A DNA stretch of 64,000 nt from Sphingobium sp. MI1205 (lineage in GTDB: Bacteria; Pseudomonadota; Alphaproteobacteria; Sphingomonadales; Sphingomonadaceae): NCBI RefSeq assembly GCF_001563285.1, contig NZ_CP005188.1:1741501-1805500 (forward strand), in the 5' to 3' direction. The position numbers were made by a program, and so were the translations under genes. Shown one piece after another: positions 52,945 through 61,098 of the stretch. Under the pieces are notes generated by a model, which was not told where the DNA came from, did no database searches, and saw nothing but the letters and a program-made list of their open reading frames with translations. Every line of letters starts with the position of its first letter. Position 1 is the stretch's first letter.

Positions 52945-53733
52945 TCAGCCCAGGATCGCGGCGGTACTTTGCCACAGCATGTAGGCGGCAACCGCAAAGA
53001 TCAGCAGTGCGAATATCGTATTGAGCGCCCCCTTGTGCGCCGACAGCCGCCGAGAGAGCGCCGCGCCCACAAGGCCGCCGATGACGCCGCCGGCGATGAA
53101 CGCCGCAGCAAGCCCCCAATCAACCAAGCCGGAAAGGGCATAGTTGAGCGCGGCCGTCAGACCAAAAGCGGTGACGGCGACCAGCGACGATCCGACGGCG
53201 TTGCGCATCGGCATCCCGGTCGAAGCCATCAGTCCCGGCACGATCAGGAAGCCCCCGCCGATGCCGAAGAACCCGGAAAAGAGACCAGTGGCGGCCCCAT
53301 AACCGATCACCTTGGGCGCATTCTCGCGCCGGCATTGGACATCGGGATTGCCGGGATCGCCCCGGCTTTTTAGCATCAGCCCGCCAACCAGGACCATCAG
53401 CAGAGCGAACAGGAACAGCAGCTTCTGTCCATCGAACGCTTTACCGAGTGTCGATCCGGCATAGGCGCCGGCGACACCAGCAGCGGCGAACATGCCGGCG
53501 CAACGCCATTTGATCGTCCGCTGGCGCGCGTGGGGAACGAGATTGGCCCCGGCATTGGCGGCGACCGCCAGCGCGCTGGTGCCGATCGCGACATGCGGCG
53601 AGGCGACGCCGACCAGATAGACCATGAGCGGGACGGCGAGGATTGAGCCCCCACCGCCCACCAGCCCCAGCGTGAATCCGACGAGCGAGCCCGATCCGGC
53701 ACCAAGCAGATATTGGATGGATTCGAGTGCCAT
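52945..53733 (-). CDS. TSUP (TauE/SafE) family membrane transporter
   Basis: 262 residues with seven or eight hydrophobic segments. Family features: GFTLGLVGGGGSILAVPLMVYL at the N-terminus and the repeated FGIGGGFLIVPGLM in the second half. TSUP proteins export sulfite or other sulfur anions. It begins four bases after the Blh-type gene stop, so both are one operon in sulfide/persulfide oxidation. Confidence 0.92.
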   Translation of the reverse strand: MALESIQYLLGAGSGSLVGFTLGLVGGGGSILAVPLMVYLVGVASPHVAIGTSALAVAANAGANLVPHARQRTIKWRCAGMFAAAGVAGAYAGSTLGKAFDGQKLLFLFALLMVLVGGLMLKSRGDPGNPDVQCRRENAPKVIGYGAATGLFSGFFGIGGGFLIVPGLMASTGMPMRNAVGSSLVAVTAFGLTAALNYALSGLVDWGLAAAFIAGGVIGGLVGAALSRRLSAHKGALNTIFALLIFAVAAYMLWQSTAAILG

Positions 53734-53737
53734 GGCC

Positions 53738-54658
53738 TTACAGCGCGTTTATCGGCAGCTTGAGGTAGCGCATGCCATTGTCTTCCGGCTCGGGCAGGTG
53801 GCCGCCGCGCATGTTGACCTGGATGGACGGCAGAATGAGGCGCGGCATCCCGAGCGTCGCATCGCGCGCCTCGCGCATGGCGACGAACTGGTCCTCGCTC
53901 ACCCCGTCGCGAACATGGACATTATGCTCTCGCTCCTCGCCGACCGACGTTTCCCAGGCATAGGTGTCGCGCCCGGGGGCCTTGTAGTCGTGGCAAAGAT
54001 GAAGGCCGGTCTGATCGGGGAGCGACAGCAGGCGGCGGATCGACCGATAAAGCGTGCGCGCATCGCCGCCCGGGAAGTCGGCGCGGGCCGTGCCGTAGTC
54101 GGGCATGAACAGCGTGTCGCCGATGAACGCCGCATCGCCGATCACATAGGTCATGTCGGCGGGCGTATGGCCCGGCACATGCAGCGCGATCGCCTCGATC
54201 GAGCCGACCCTGAAACGGTCGCCGTCATCGAACAGCCGGTCGAACTGCGAGCCGTCGCGAGCAAAGCGCGTTCCCTCGTTGAAGATCTTGCCGAAGACCT
54301 CCTGCACGGTGAGAATATGGCGACCGATCGCCAGCGTGCCGCCCAGCTTCTCCTGAAGATAGGGCGCGGCCGACAGATGGTCGGCATGGGCGTGCGTCTC
54401 CAGCAGCCATTCGACCTCGAGCCCTTCGCTCCGGATATAGTCGATCACCTTGTCGGCCGACGCGAAGGAGGTGCGCCCCGAAGCCGGATCGAAATCGAGC
54501 ACGCTATCGATGATCGCGGCCTTGGCCGTGGCGGGATCTGAGATGACGTGGGTCACGGTAAACGTGTCCTCGTCGAAGAAGCTGCGGATGACGGCGGGCC
54601 GCGCATTGCTCGCGGCCTCGACGATGCGGGTGGCTTCACGGATTTGCGGGTCGGCCAT
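53738..54658 (-). CDS. blh: Blh/ETHE1-like metallo-beta-lactamase-fold persulfide dioxygenase
   Basis: 306 residues. Metal motif THAHADHLSA (HxHxDH), later histidine in LHVPGHTPAD, Asp in GDTLFMPDYGTARADFPGG, and His in LCHDYKAPGRD: the mononuclear-iron set of persulfide dioxygenases. FPGGDA and the length match the Blh/ETHE1 group rather than glyoxalase II. It oxidises glutathione persulfide to sulfite, which the adjacent TSUP protein could export. Confidence 0.9.
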   Translation of the reverse strand: MADPQIREATRIVEAASNARPAVIRSFFDEDTFTVTHVISDPATAKAAIIDSVLDFDPASGRTSFASADKVIDYIRSEGLEVEWLLETHAHADHLSAAPYLQEKLGGTLAIGRHILTVQEVFGKIFNEGTRFARDGSQFDRLFDDGDRFRVGSIEAIALHVPGHTPADMTYVIGDAAFIGDTLFMPDYGTARADFPGGDARTLYRSIRRLLSLPDQTGLHLCHDYKAPGRDTYAWETSVGEEREHNVHVRDGVSEDQFVAMREARDATLGMPRLILPSIQVNMRGGHLPEPEDNGMRYLKLPINAL

Positions 54659-54689
54659 GGCCTTGTCCTTTCCTGTCTGGCCCGGCGTA

Positions 54690-54718
54690 CCGGCTTCGCA
54701 CTTGGGACGCGAAGCCGG
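54690..54718. other. perfect 10-bp hairpin between peroxiredoxin and blh genes
   Basis: CCGGCTTCGC (54690-54699) and GCGAAGCCGG (54709-54718), 9-base loop. No run of T follows in either direction, so it may be a weak or processing stem that lowers read-through into blh or stabilises the upstream message. Confidence 0.5.
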
Positions 54719-54728
54719 CCCAGCTGCC

Positions 54729-55373
54729 TCAGAGGGTCTTCTTGCTGAAATACCAATCGGTGTAGTCGTAGCCTTCGTCCTTGCGGGCCCTGGCGGCTTC
54801 GGCCGTCGCGGGCGGCGGCACGATCACCGGCTCGCCGGGCTGCCAGTTTTCAGGCGTCGCCACCTTGTTGGCGTCGGACGTCTGGAGCGCGGTGAGCAGG
54901 CGGACGAATTCATCGACCGAGCGGCCGTTCGACATCGGATAATAGACCATCGCGCGGACAATGCCTTCGGGGTCGATGATGAAGGTGGCGCGAACGGCCG
55001 AGGTGTCCGAGGCACCGGGATGGATCATGCCGAAGGCCTTGGCGACGTTCATCGACAGATCGTCGATAATCGGGAACGGGATCTCGACGCCGAACTTCTC
55101 CTCGATGCTGCGCATCCAGGCGATGTGCGAATGCACCGAGTCGATGGAGAGGCCCAGCAACTCGCAGTTGAGCGCCTTGAAGCGGTCGGCGGCCTTGGCG
55201 AAGCCCATGAATTCGGTCGTGCAGACCGGCGTGAAGTCGGCGGGGTGGGAAAAGAGAACGAGCCACTTGCCCTTGTAATCGTCGAGCGAGCGTTCGCCGT
55301 GGGTCGTCTTGGCCTTGAAGGGAGGCGCCGGTTCGTTGATCCGCGGCATGGAGGGAGTGACCTGGTCTGTCAT
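54729..55373 (-). CDS. 1-Cys peroxiredoxin (Prx6/AhpC-like)
   Basis: 214 residues from ATG 55373 (GGAG 8-12 bases upstream on the minus strand; the longer frame is not needed). The peroxidatic site is SHPADFTPVCTTEF (PxxxTxxC). The resolving cysteine of 2-Cys types is not in the usual C-terminal place, and RATFIIDPEGIVRA and the C-terminal DYTDWYF tail match the Prx6 group. It reduces peroxides in the cytosol. A second homologue is at 56133. Confidence 0.92.
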   Translation of the reverse strand: MTDQVTPSMPRINEPAPPFKAKTTHGERSLDDYKGKWLVLFSHPADFTPVCTTEFMGFAKAADRFKALNCELLGLSIDSVHSHIAWMRSIEEKFGVEIPFPIIDDLSMNVAKAFGMIHPGASDTSAVRATFIIDPEGIVRAMVYYPMSNGRSVDEFVRLLTALQTSDANKVATPENWQPGEPVIVPPPATAEAARARKDEGYDYTDWYFSKKTL

Positions 55374-55428
55374 TTTATCGTCTCCTATGACTGAGTGAGT
55401 GACAGACATTGAATACACATTTCTATTA

Positions 55429-55444
55429 ATCGTGATAACACGAT
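55429..55444. promoter_or_regulatory. 16-base palindrome upstream of the peroxiredoxin gene
   Basis: ATCGTGATAACACGAT: 6-base arms with a 4-base centre, in an AT-rich stretch 56 bases before the ATG at 55373. Suitable for a dimeric regulator of LysR, ArsR or Rrf2 kind; which one cannot be read. Confidence 0.5.
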
Positions 55445-55582
55445 AAATCTAATTCCTTTGATCGGATTTTTCAATCACTTCTGCAATCGGCCGAATTAGG
55501 CCGGATTCGCAGCGCACGGGACCAGAGGCGCGAACACGTCAAAGCATCGTTTATGCTAAGTATGGGGTCATCACACCCCGAA

Positions 55583-56026
55583 TCAGGCGGTGACGAGCGC
55601 CTGCCTTGTCCAGGCGACGAGTCGCGCACGGTCCATCGCCCCGGCCTGTCGGGCGACCTCGCGGCCACCCCTGAACAGGATCAGCGTCGGAATCGACTGA
55701 ATGCGGTAGCGCCCGGCAATACCCTGCTCAGCTTCGGTATCGACCTTCAGGAGCCGGACATGCGGCTCCAGCTCCGCAGCGGCCGCCTTGAACGCCGGCG
55801 CCATGGCGCGGCAAGGTCCGCACCAACTCGCCCAGAAATCGACGAGAACCGGCAGGCTTCCGCGACCTACATGCCGATCGAATGCCGCCTGGTCGACATC
55901 GACCGGCTGTCCCTGGAAAAGCGGCATTCCGCATTTCCCGCAAATTGGCGCCGCGCCGATCTTCGCTGCAGGAACGCGGTTGATGCTCGCGCAAACCGGG
56001 CAGGCTACCAGCGGGACATCGGACAT
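55583..56026 (-). CDS. trxC: thioredoxin 2 (zinc-ribbon thioredoxin)
   Basis: 147 residues. N-terminal zinc ribbon with CPVC (residues 9-12) and CGKC (29-32), then a thioredoxin domain with FWASWCGPC, and cis-proline SIPTLILF. Matches TrxC, which is heat-stable and linked to oxidative stress. Divergent from the second peroxiredoxin gene (97-base gap to 56124), probably as its reductant. Confidence 0.95.
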   Translation of the reverse strand: MSDVPLVACPVCASINRVPAAKIGAAPICGKCGMPLFQGQPVDVDQAAFDRHVGRGSLPVLVDFWASWCGPCRAMAPAFKAAAAELEPHVRLLKVDTEAEQGIAGRYRIQSIPTLILFRGGREVARQAGAMDRARLVAWTRQALVTA

Positions 56027-56132
56027 GCGCTTCTCTCCTGTGGAACGCCAATACCGCTTAATCGTTTACCCGCATGATGTAACCGTGTAAGGGAGAGGGT
56101 TCAAGACTTGCCTCTCTGCAGGAGTGAGAAAG

Positions 56133-56798
56133 TTGAACTCGAACGCAGACGACAATGCCGTGTGCTCCCCTATCCAGATCGGCGATCCCGCGCCTGATTT
56201 CCGCGCCCGCACGACGATGGGCGACATGACCCTGTCCGGCCATCGCGGCCGCTGGGTACTGCTGTTCTCTCATCCCGCCGATTTTACGCCGGTTTGCACC
56301 AGTGAATTCGTCGCCCTCTCGCGCGCCAGCGATCGGTTCAAGGCGCTCGGCTGCGACCTGGTCGCGGTGTCGGTCGACAGCCTCTATTCCCATCTCGGAT
56401 GGATCAGGGCGATCCGCGAGCATTTCGGCGTGACCATCGCTTTCCCGATCGTCGAAGATCCCTCGATGGTGATCGGCCGCGCCTATGGAATGCTCGCGGA
56501 CAACGCCCCCGACGCGGCCACGCTGCGCTCGACCTTCTTCATCGACCCCGAAGGCATTGTCCGCGCCAAGCTCTGCTATCCAGCCACCATCGGGCGATCG
56601 GTGGAGGAGCTGCTTCGAGTCCTGACCGCGCTGCAACGGGTCGACAACGACAACATAGTGACCCCCGAAGGCTGGCATCCCGGCGATGACGTGCTTCTTC
56701 CGCCCTATCAGGACCAGCACGGTGCGCTCGATGCGGCGGGCGATGGCTGCTGGTTCCACCGCACGCAGCCCGACAAGCATGGGAAGACAGGCAAGTGA
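56133..56798 (+). CDS. second 1-Cys peroxiredoxin
   Basis: 221 residues from TTG 56133. The ribosome site AGGAG (56120-56124) is eight bases before this TTG and overlaps the GTG at 56124, which therefore cannot be the start. Peroxidatic motif SHPADFTPVCTSEF, then FFIDPEGIVRAKLCYPA. About half identical by eye with the copy at 54729, but with a C-terminal tail DGCWFHRTQPD and two extra cysteines. Overlaps the ArsR-type gene. Confidence 0.9.
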   Translation: MNSNADDNAVCSPIQIGDPAPDFRARTTMGDMTLSGHRGRWVLLFSHPADFTPVCTSEFVALSRASDRFKALGCDLVAVSVDSLYSHLGWIRAIREHFGVTIAFPIVEDPSMVIGRAYGMLADNAPDAATLRSTFFIDPEGIVRAKLCYPATIGRSVEELLRVLTALQRVDNDNIVTPEGWHPGDDVLLPPYQDQHGALDAAGDGCWFHRTQPDKHGKTGK

Positions 56799-57169
56799 TG
56801 ACTTTCACCGATACGCAGCTTGAAGAGGCTGCCAGCGTCCTCAAGGCGATCGCCCATGACGTCCGCCTGAAGCTCCTGCGGACGCTCCTCGAACATGGCG
56901 AGAAGTCTGTAGGCGAACTCGAAGCCCTCACCGGCATCGGTCAACCGGGCCTGTCCCAACAACTCGCAATTTTGCGCAAGGCGGAACTGGTTCAGACGCG
57001 CCGCGATGCGAAACTCGTTTTCTATAGCATCGTATCGGCCAATATGGAGGGAACAGCGAAATTGCTATGCGCTCTAGCGGGAACTCCGATAAATAGAGGA
57101 GACACTGCCGCGAAAACAAAGCGACCTTTTCCCCAGGGATCGGTCGCTACCTTCGCCAAGATTTTGTGA
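56798..57169 (+). CDS. ArsR-family regulator (BigR-like context)
   Basis: 123 residues from ATG 56798 (overlapping the peroxiredoxin stop; a GTG three bases earlier is possible). Winged helix: LKAIAHDVRLKLLRTLLEHGE, SVGELEALTGIGQPGLSQQLAIL (recognition helix), RRDAKLVFYSI. GIGQPGLSQQL resembles BigR/SqrR persulfide sensors, and the gene neighbours fit. However it has only one cysteine (in LLCALAG), whereas BigR uses two to form a disulfide. The metal-site CxC of ArsR is absent. Confidence 0.88.
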   Translation: MTFTDTQLEEAASVLKAIAHDVRLKLLRTLLEHGEKSVGELEALTGIGQPGLSQQLAILRKAELVQTRRDAKLVFYSIVSANMEGTAKLLCALAGTPINRGDTAAKTKRPFPQGSVATFAKIL

Positions 57170-57374
57170 CGATATTGTCCTGGACGATGTCTTCCAAGAA
57201 AGTTCTGAACATCATCGCTGCAACGTTAGAGAGCATTTCGAGGCTTGTGGAATACCATAACTGCAAGCATTCGCCGTAAGCGCCTCGCCTGATCCGCTCC
57301 AGCGCCCGGCTCATGGGAGCAATTTCGCGGTCAAGAAGCGAGGTCTGGCCTTCGAGGGCGGCATCGTCCTCCAT
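57147..57374 (-). pseudogene. degenerate DksA/TraR-like fragment, probably frameshifted
   Basis: A 75-codon frame whose first 36 residues (LLDREIAPMSRALERIRRGAYGEC) look like a DksA/TraR coiled-coil plus the first zinc-finger cysteine. After GEC the expected C-x-x-C pattern is lost and the rest is unrelated. Upstream, the same frame stays open through KDVGDVRELVELKQGK while another frame carries the minus-strand stretch at 57390-57620, which suggests a frameshift near 57420. Moderate-to-low confidence remnant. Confidence 0.35.
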
Positions 57375-57590
57375 TTTCCCTGCTTGAGCTCAACCAGTTC
57401 GCGGACGTCGCCCACGTCCTTGCAAGAACTCCATGGAATCAATCTCAGCGCCACTATCGATCCGGGCTTCACCGATCAAATTCGGAACCATACGTAAGGA
57501 CAGACGAAGATCGGCGAGTTTACAGATGATTGGCCTGCGACCCGCGCATAACCAGCCTATTGGACCGCCGGCGAGAGAATGAGAGGACCG
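57170..57590. other. 421-base stretch without an intact gene
   Basis: It holds the DksA/TraR-like remnant and the minus-strand frame 57390-57620 (ending LIGEARIDSGAEIDSMEFLQ then a short out-of-frame tail), which could be the 5' part of the same broken gene. The right end is the leader of the beta-CASP gene with AGAGGA six bases before its start. Confidence 0.4.
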
Positions 57591-59192
57591 ATGAGTAGCG
57601 TACCCACCATAACCTTCCACGGCGCTGCCGGCACAGTCACTGGTTCCTGCATGGAACTACGCCATGGCGGAAAGACGATCCTCATAGATTGCGGCTTGTT
57701 CCAGGGATCCCGGACGCTGGAAACACTCAATCGCGACCCCTTCGCGTTCGACGTGCGCAAGATCGACGCCGTTGTCCTGACGCACGCGCATATCGACCAT
57801 AGCGGCCTGCTGCCCAGGCTCACGGCGGAAGGGTATCGCGGGCCGATCTTCGCGACACCGCAAACCCGCGACCTTCTGTATTACATGCTGCCCGACGCCG
57901 GACGAATTCAGGAGGGCGATGCGGAGCGCCGCAATCGACGGCAGGATCGCCGGGACGAGGAGCCGATCGAACCGATCTATACCGAAGCGGATTCCAAAGC
58001 GGCCTATGAACAGGTCGAGACAGTAGCGCTGCACGACTGGTTCGCACCTGCCGCCGGTTTTCGGGCGCGCTTGTGGAATGCGGGCCATATCCTGGGTTCC
58101 ACATCCGTGGAGATCGAGGTCGGTGGCGTGCACTTGCTCTTCTCCGGCGACCTGGGTCCAGACCACAAGGCCTTTCATGCCGATCCCGAGGGTCCGGCAG
58201 GACTCGATCATGTGTTCTGCGAGAGCACCTATGGCGACCGCGTCCGCGAGGACGTGACGATCGAGCAGCGCCGGACTTTGCTGGAAGCCGAGATCAATGC
58301 AGCGCTTACGCGCGGCGGCAACCTCGTCATTCCCGTTTTCGCGCTCGAACGCACCCAGGAATTGCTCCTCGATATCGCGACCCTGATCAACACCGGACGC
58401 CTGGCGCATCCGCAGGTGTTCATCGATTCGCCACTTGCGACCCGCGCGACAGAGGTGTTCGCCAAACATGCCGGGGAACTCGAAGACATGGGCTCGGGTG
58501 AAATCTTCCGTCACCCCTCGTTCCACTACACTGCCAGCACGATGGAATCGATGCGGCTCAACGACATGTCCGGAGCCATCATCATGGCGGCATCCGGCAT
58601 GTGCGAAGCGGGACGCATCCGTCACCATCTGCGGTACAATCTCGGCCGCCGTGAATCGACGATCCTGTTCGTCGGTTTCCAGGCCGCAGGCACCCTTGGC
58701 CGGACAATCCTCGATGGCGCGAACCGCGTGCGCATCTGGGGGCAGGACGTCGCGGTGCGCGCGCAGATCCGGCGGATCGACACTTATTCGGCGCATGCCG
58801 ACCAGAAGGATCTGCAGCGCTGGATAAGGGCGCGGAAGCCGATCGATGGCAGCCTGTTCCTGGGACACGGCGAAGAGGGCTCGATCGAGACGTTCCGCCG
58901 CCTGATGCAGGCGGACGATGCCGCGGCATCGATTGTCACGCCGAAGATCGGGGAAACCTATTCACTGCCGTCACGCGCCCCGTCCAAGCGCCTGAAGACC
59001 GGAAAGCCGGAACTACAGGAGGCTGTCGGCCGCGATTGGCAGAATGACTATGCGGATTTTTCGACCCATCTGAAAAAAGAACTGCAGAATATCGAGAGCG
59101 CGTCGGGCCGGCGCGAGGCACTCGCCCGCATGGCCGAGATTCTGCATTCCTATCAGGCCTATCGCGAGCATCGTAAGAGCCGATCGAGCTGA
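57591..59192 (+). CDS. metallo-beta-lactamase / beta-CASP RNA-processing protein
   Basis: 533 residues from ATG 57591 (AGAGGA upstream). The metallo-beta-lactamase domain has THAHIDHSG, GHILGSTSVEI and FSGDLG; the beta-CASP insert has FALERTQELL, SGMCEAGRI and SAHADQ; the RMMBL-like tail carries FLGHGEEGS. This layout is the Ysh1/CPSF-73-like bacterial RNase or nuclease family. A C-terminal helical tail of about 70 residues is added. RNA processing is the expected activity. No RNase J-type features. Confidence 0.9.
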   Translation: MSSVPTITFHGAAGTVTGSCMELRHGGKTILIDCGLFQGSRTLETLNRDPFAFDVRKIDAVVLTHAHIDHSGLLPRLTAEGYRGPIFATPQTRDLLYYMLPDAGRIQEGDAERRNRRQDRRDEEPIEPIYTEADSKAAYEQVETVALHDWFAPAAGFRARLWNAGHILGSTSVEIEVGGVHLLFSGDLGPDHKAFHADPEGPAGLDHVFCESTYGDRVREDVTIEQRRTLLEAEINAALTRGGNLVIPVFALERTQELLLDIATLINTGRLAHPQVFIDSPLATRATEVFAKHAGELEDMGSGEIFRHPSFHYTASTMESMRLNDMSGAIIMAASGMCEAGRIRHHLRYNLGRRESTILFVGFQAAGTLGRTILDGANRVRIWGQDVAVRAQIRRIDTYSAHADQKDLQRWIRARKPIDGSLFLGHGEEGSIETFRRLMQADDAAASIVTPKIGETYSLPSRAPSKRLKTGKPELQEAVGRDWQNDYADFSTHLKKELQNIESASGRREALARMAEILHSYQAYREHRKSRSS

Positions 59193-59283
59193 TCGGCGAA
59201 AACAAAGTGACCAGCCCCAGACATAAACGGGTGCGGCCACCCGCGAATTCGCTATATATCATAGTTTCATCAAAGGAGTAATT

Positions 59284-59526
59284 ATGTCGAATACCCCCCA
59301 CACCCTGAGCGAGGAATTCCCCGGTCAGATGGACAAGATTCACGCCTTGAAGGCTTCGGACTCTCGCTTCGCGCAGCTTCTTCTCGATTATGATGTCGTG
59401 AATGACGAAATCCACGTGGCTGAAACCAATATCGAACCGACCTCGCAAGATCACGAGACCGAACTTCGCAAGCGCCGCCTCGCGATCAAGGATCAGATCG
59501 CCGAAGCCCTGTCGCAGGCCGCCTGA
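59284..59526 (+). CDS. YdcH/DUF465-family small protein
   Basis: 80 residues, ribosome site AAGGAG six bases before the ATG. Helical hairpin typical of DUF465: RFAQLLLDYDVVNDEIH then a second helix with ELRKRRLAIKDQIAEAL. Function of the family is not settled; members are frequent stress-induced small proteins. Followed by a hairpin terminator. Confidence 0.85.
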   Translation: MSNTPHTLSEEFPGQMDKIHALKASDSRFAQLLLDYDVVNDEIHVAETNIEPTSQDHETELRKRRLAIKDQIAEALSQAA

Positions 59527-59533
59527 TCTGCCC

Positions 59534-59562
59534 AAGGGCCGGATGCCGCGCGTTCGGCCCTT
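59534..59562 (+). terminator. hairpin after the ydcH-like gene
   Basis: AAGGGCCG (59534-59541) and CGGCCCTT (59555-59562) form a perfect 8-bp stem eight bases after the stop codon, with a weak T-poor tail. Probable terminator for ydcH; it may also serve the minus-strand gene at 59689. Confidence 0.5.
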
Positions 59563-59688
59563 ACGACAATAGCCGGCCATGGCTCTGCGTCGCCACAAAT
59601 TCACGGCCAGCAACGAAAGCGCGCATCCCCGCTCAGGAATGGACCTGAACCAGCTTCGAACCAGTCACGAGCTGCCCGCTCATCGCTC

Positions 59689-60936
59689 CTAGCGAAACAC
59701 CATGAGCGCGGCGATACCGGCAGCAGATGCCAGAACTGATGCGAAGAGTGGGCCGGACGCCTTCCAGCCTTGCTTTGATGGCCCTGCCAGTACCAGCGTG
59801 AGTACAGCCTTCCACATCGTGTTGGCGAGCACGGGCACCGCAAGCACCAGTCCGGCCGTGTCGGGTTTCAGCATATCCTCAGGCAGCCCCGCGAGCGTGA
59901 GTACGGCTGCGTCCACATCCCACATGCCCGTAAGGCCAAGCACAACGACAATGCCCTGATCGCCGAACCGCGCGAGCGCCCAACGTGCCGGGACAGCAAT
60001 CAACGCAACCGCGCCCGCCAGCAGAAGCGCCGGCCCGAAATCCAGCGGATTGCCCAGCTTCACCTCGCTGGCGCCATCACCATCCACCTTGGAGCGTAGC
60101 GCCAGAAGGGTTGTCAGACCGCCGACGACGAAAGCCGGAACCATTGCAAGCGCGAGCGATGTGCTGGCGTAGGGGATGAGGGTAAAAGAGAGTATCTGGA
60201 CGCGCGCGAACATCACGAGCGAGGCGAGCGCAATACCAGCAATCAAGGGGCCTTGCGGACCATCATTGGCGCGCAAACGCCGGGCATAGGCAACAGTGAC
60301 CGCCGTGGACGATACCAATGCCCCGAACAAAGCGGTTATCATGACCCCCTTGTCCGCGCCGAGCCGACGACTGGCGACATAGCCGGCGAAGGAGAGTCCG
60401 AGCACGACGACGACGACCATCCAGATTTGCCGCGGGTTCCAGGCCTCAAAGGGGCCGTAGCTCGCATCCGGCAGCAGCGGCAGGATGACCAACGCGACGA
60501 TCGCGAACGTGGCGATCGATTCGACCTCCTTGTGGCTCATCCCTTTGAGCATGGCGTGGGATTGCTGCCTGAGCGTCAGGATCAAGGTGGTTACCGCCGC
60601 GACGGCCAGCGTCTCGCTCACCAGGCCCTGCCCGGCCATATATCCCAAGGCGAAGGTGATAATGCCGACCAACGTATTGGTGATGGACAGGCTGGCCGTG
60701 CGGGCTTGTTCGCTGCGATATCCAAGAACCAGGCTGGCAGTGACCGCCAGCCCGATTACCGCCGCAAGGCTTTCGGGCATATGGCTGGCAAGGCCGCCGG
60801 CAAGACCGAGCAGGCCAAAGGTGCGCAAACCGCTGACCCGGCTGCCATCCGCTGCCTCGCGCTGCCGCCAGCCTCGCTCGATACCGATCAGCACGCCTAC
60901 CGCGAGCGCCGCAGCAAGCGAACGAAGCAGTTCCAT
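59689..60936 (-). CDS. MgtC/SapB-type membrane protein with DUF4010 domain
   Basis: 415 residues from ATG 60936; a TTG at 60969 is the alternative. About 12 hydrophobic segments. N-terminal MgtC-like part (AAALAVGVLIGIERGWRQRE, then GLRTFGLLGLAGG), C-terminal DUF4010 domain (LNPRQIWMVVVVVLGLSFAGYVASRRLG, GALVSSTAVTVAYARR). Family members are thought to affect cation or membrane-potential balance. Stands alone on the minus strand. Confidence 0.88.
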   Translation of the reverse strand: MELLRSLAAALAVGVLIGIERGWRQREAADGSRVSGLRTFGLLGLAGGLASHMPESLAAVIGLAVTASLVLGYRSEQARTASLSITNTLVGIITFALGYMAGQGLVSETLAVAAVTTLILTLRQQSHAMLKGMSHKEVESIATFAIVALVILPLLPDASYGPFEAWNPRQIWMVVVVVLGLSFAGYVASRRLGADKGVMITALFGALVSSTAVTVAYARRLRANDGPQGPLIAGIALASLVMFARVQILSFTLIPYASTSLALAMVPAFVVGGLTTLLALRSKVDGDGASEVKLGNPLDFGPALLLAGAVALIAVPARWALARFGDQGIVVVLGLTGMWDVDAAVLTLAGLPEDMLKPDTAGLVLAVPVLANTMWKAVLTLVLAGPSKQGWKASGPLFASVLASAAGIAALMVFR

Positions 60937-61098
60937 ATCAAGCGATATCAAATGATCACTCCACGGCAAGGTAATCGATCGGGAACGGTAGTATGAACGC
61001 GGCAGATAGGCTCCTCCTTATGCGCGACGTGGATTGAATGGATTTGATTACGCGCGCCAAATCGATCCGCCCCCAGGCCAGCTACAGATATCCCTATA

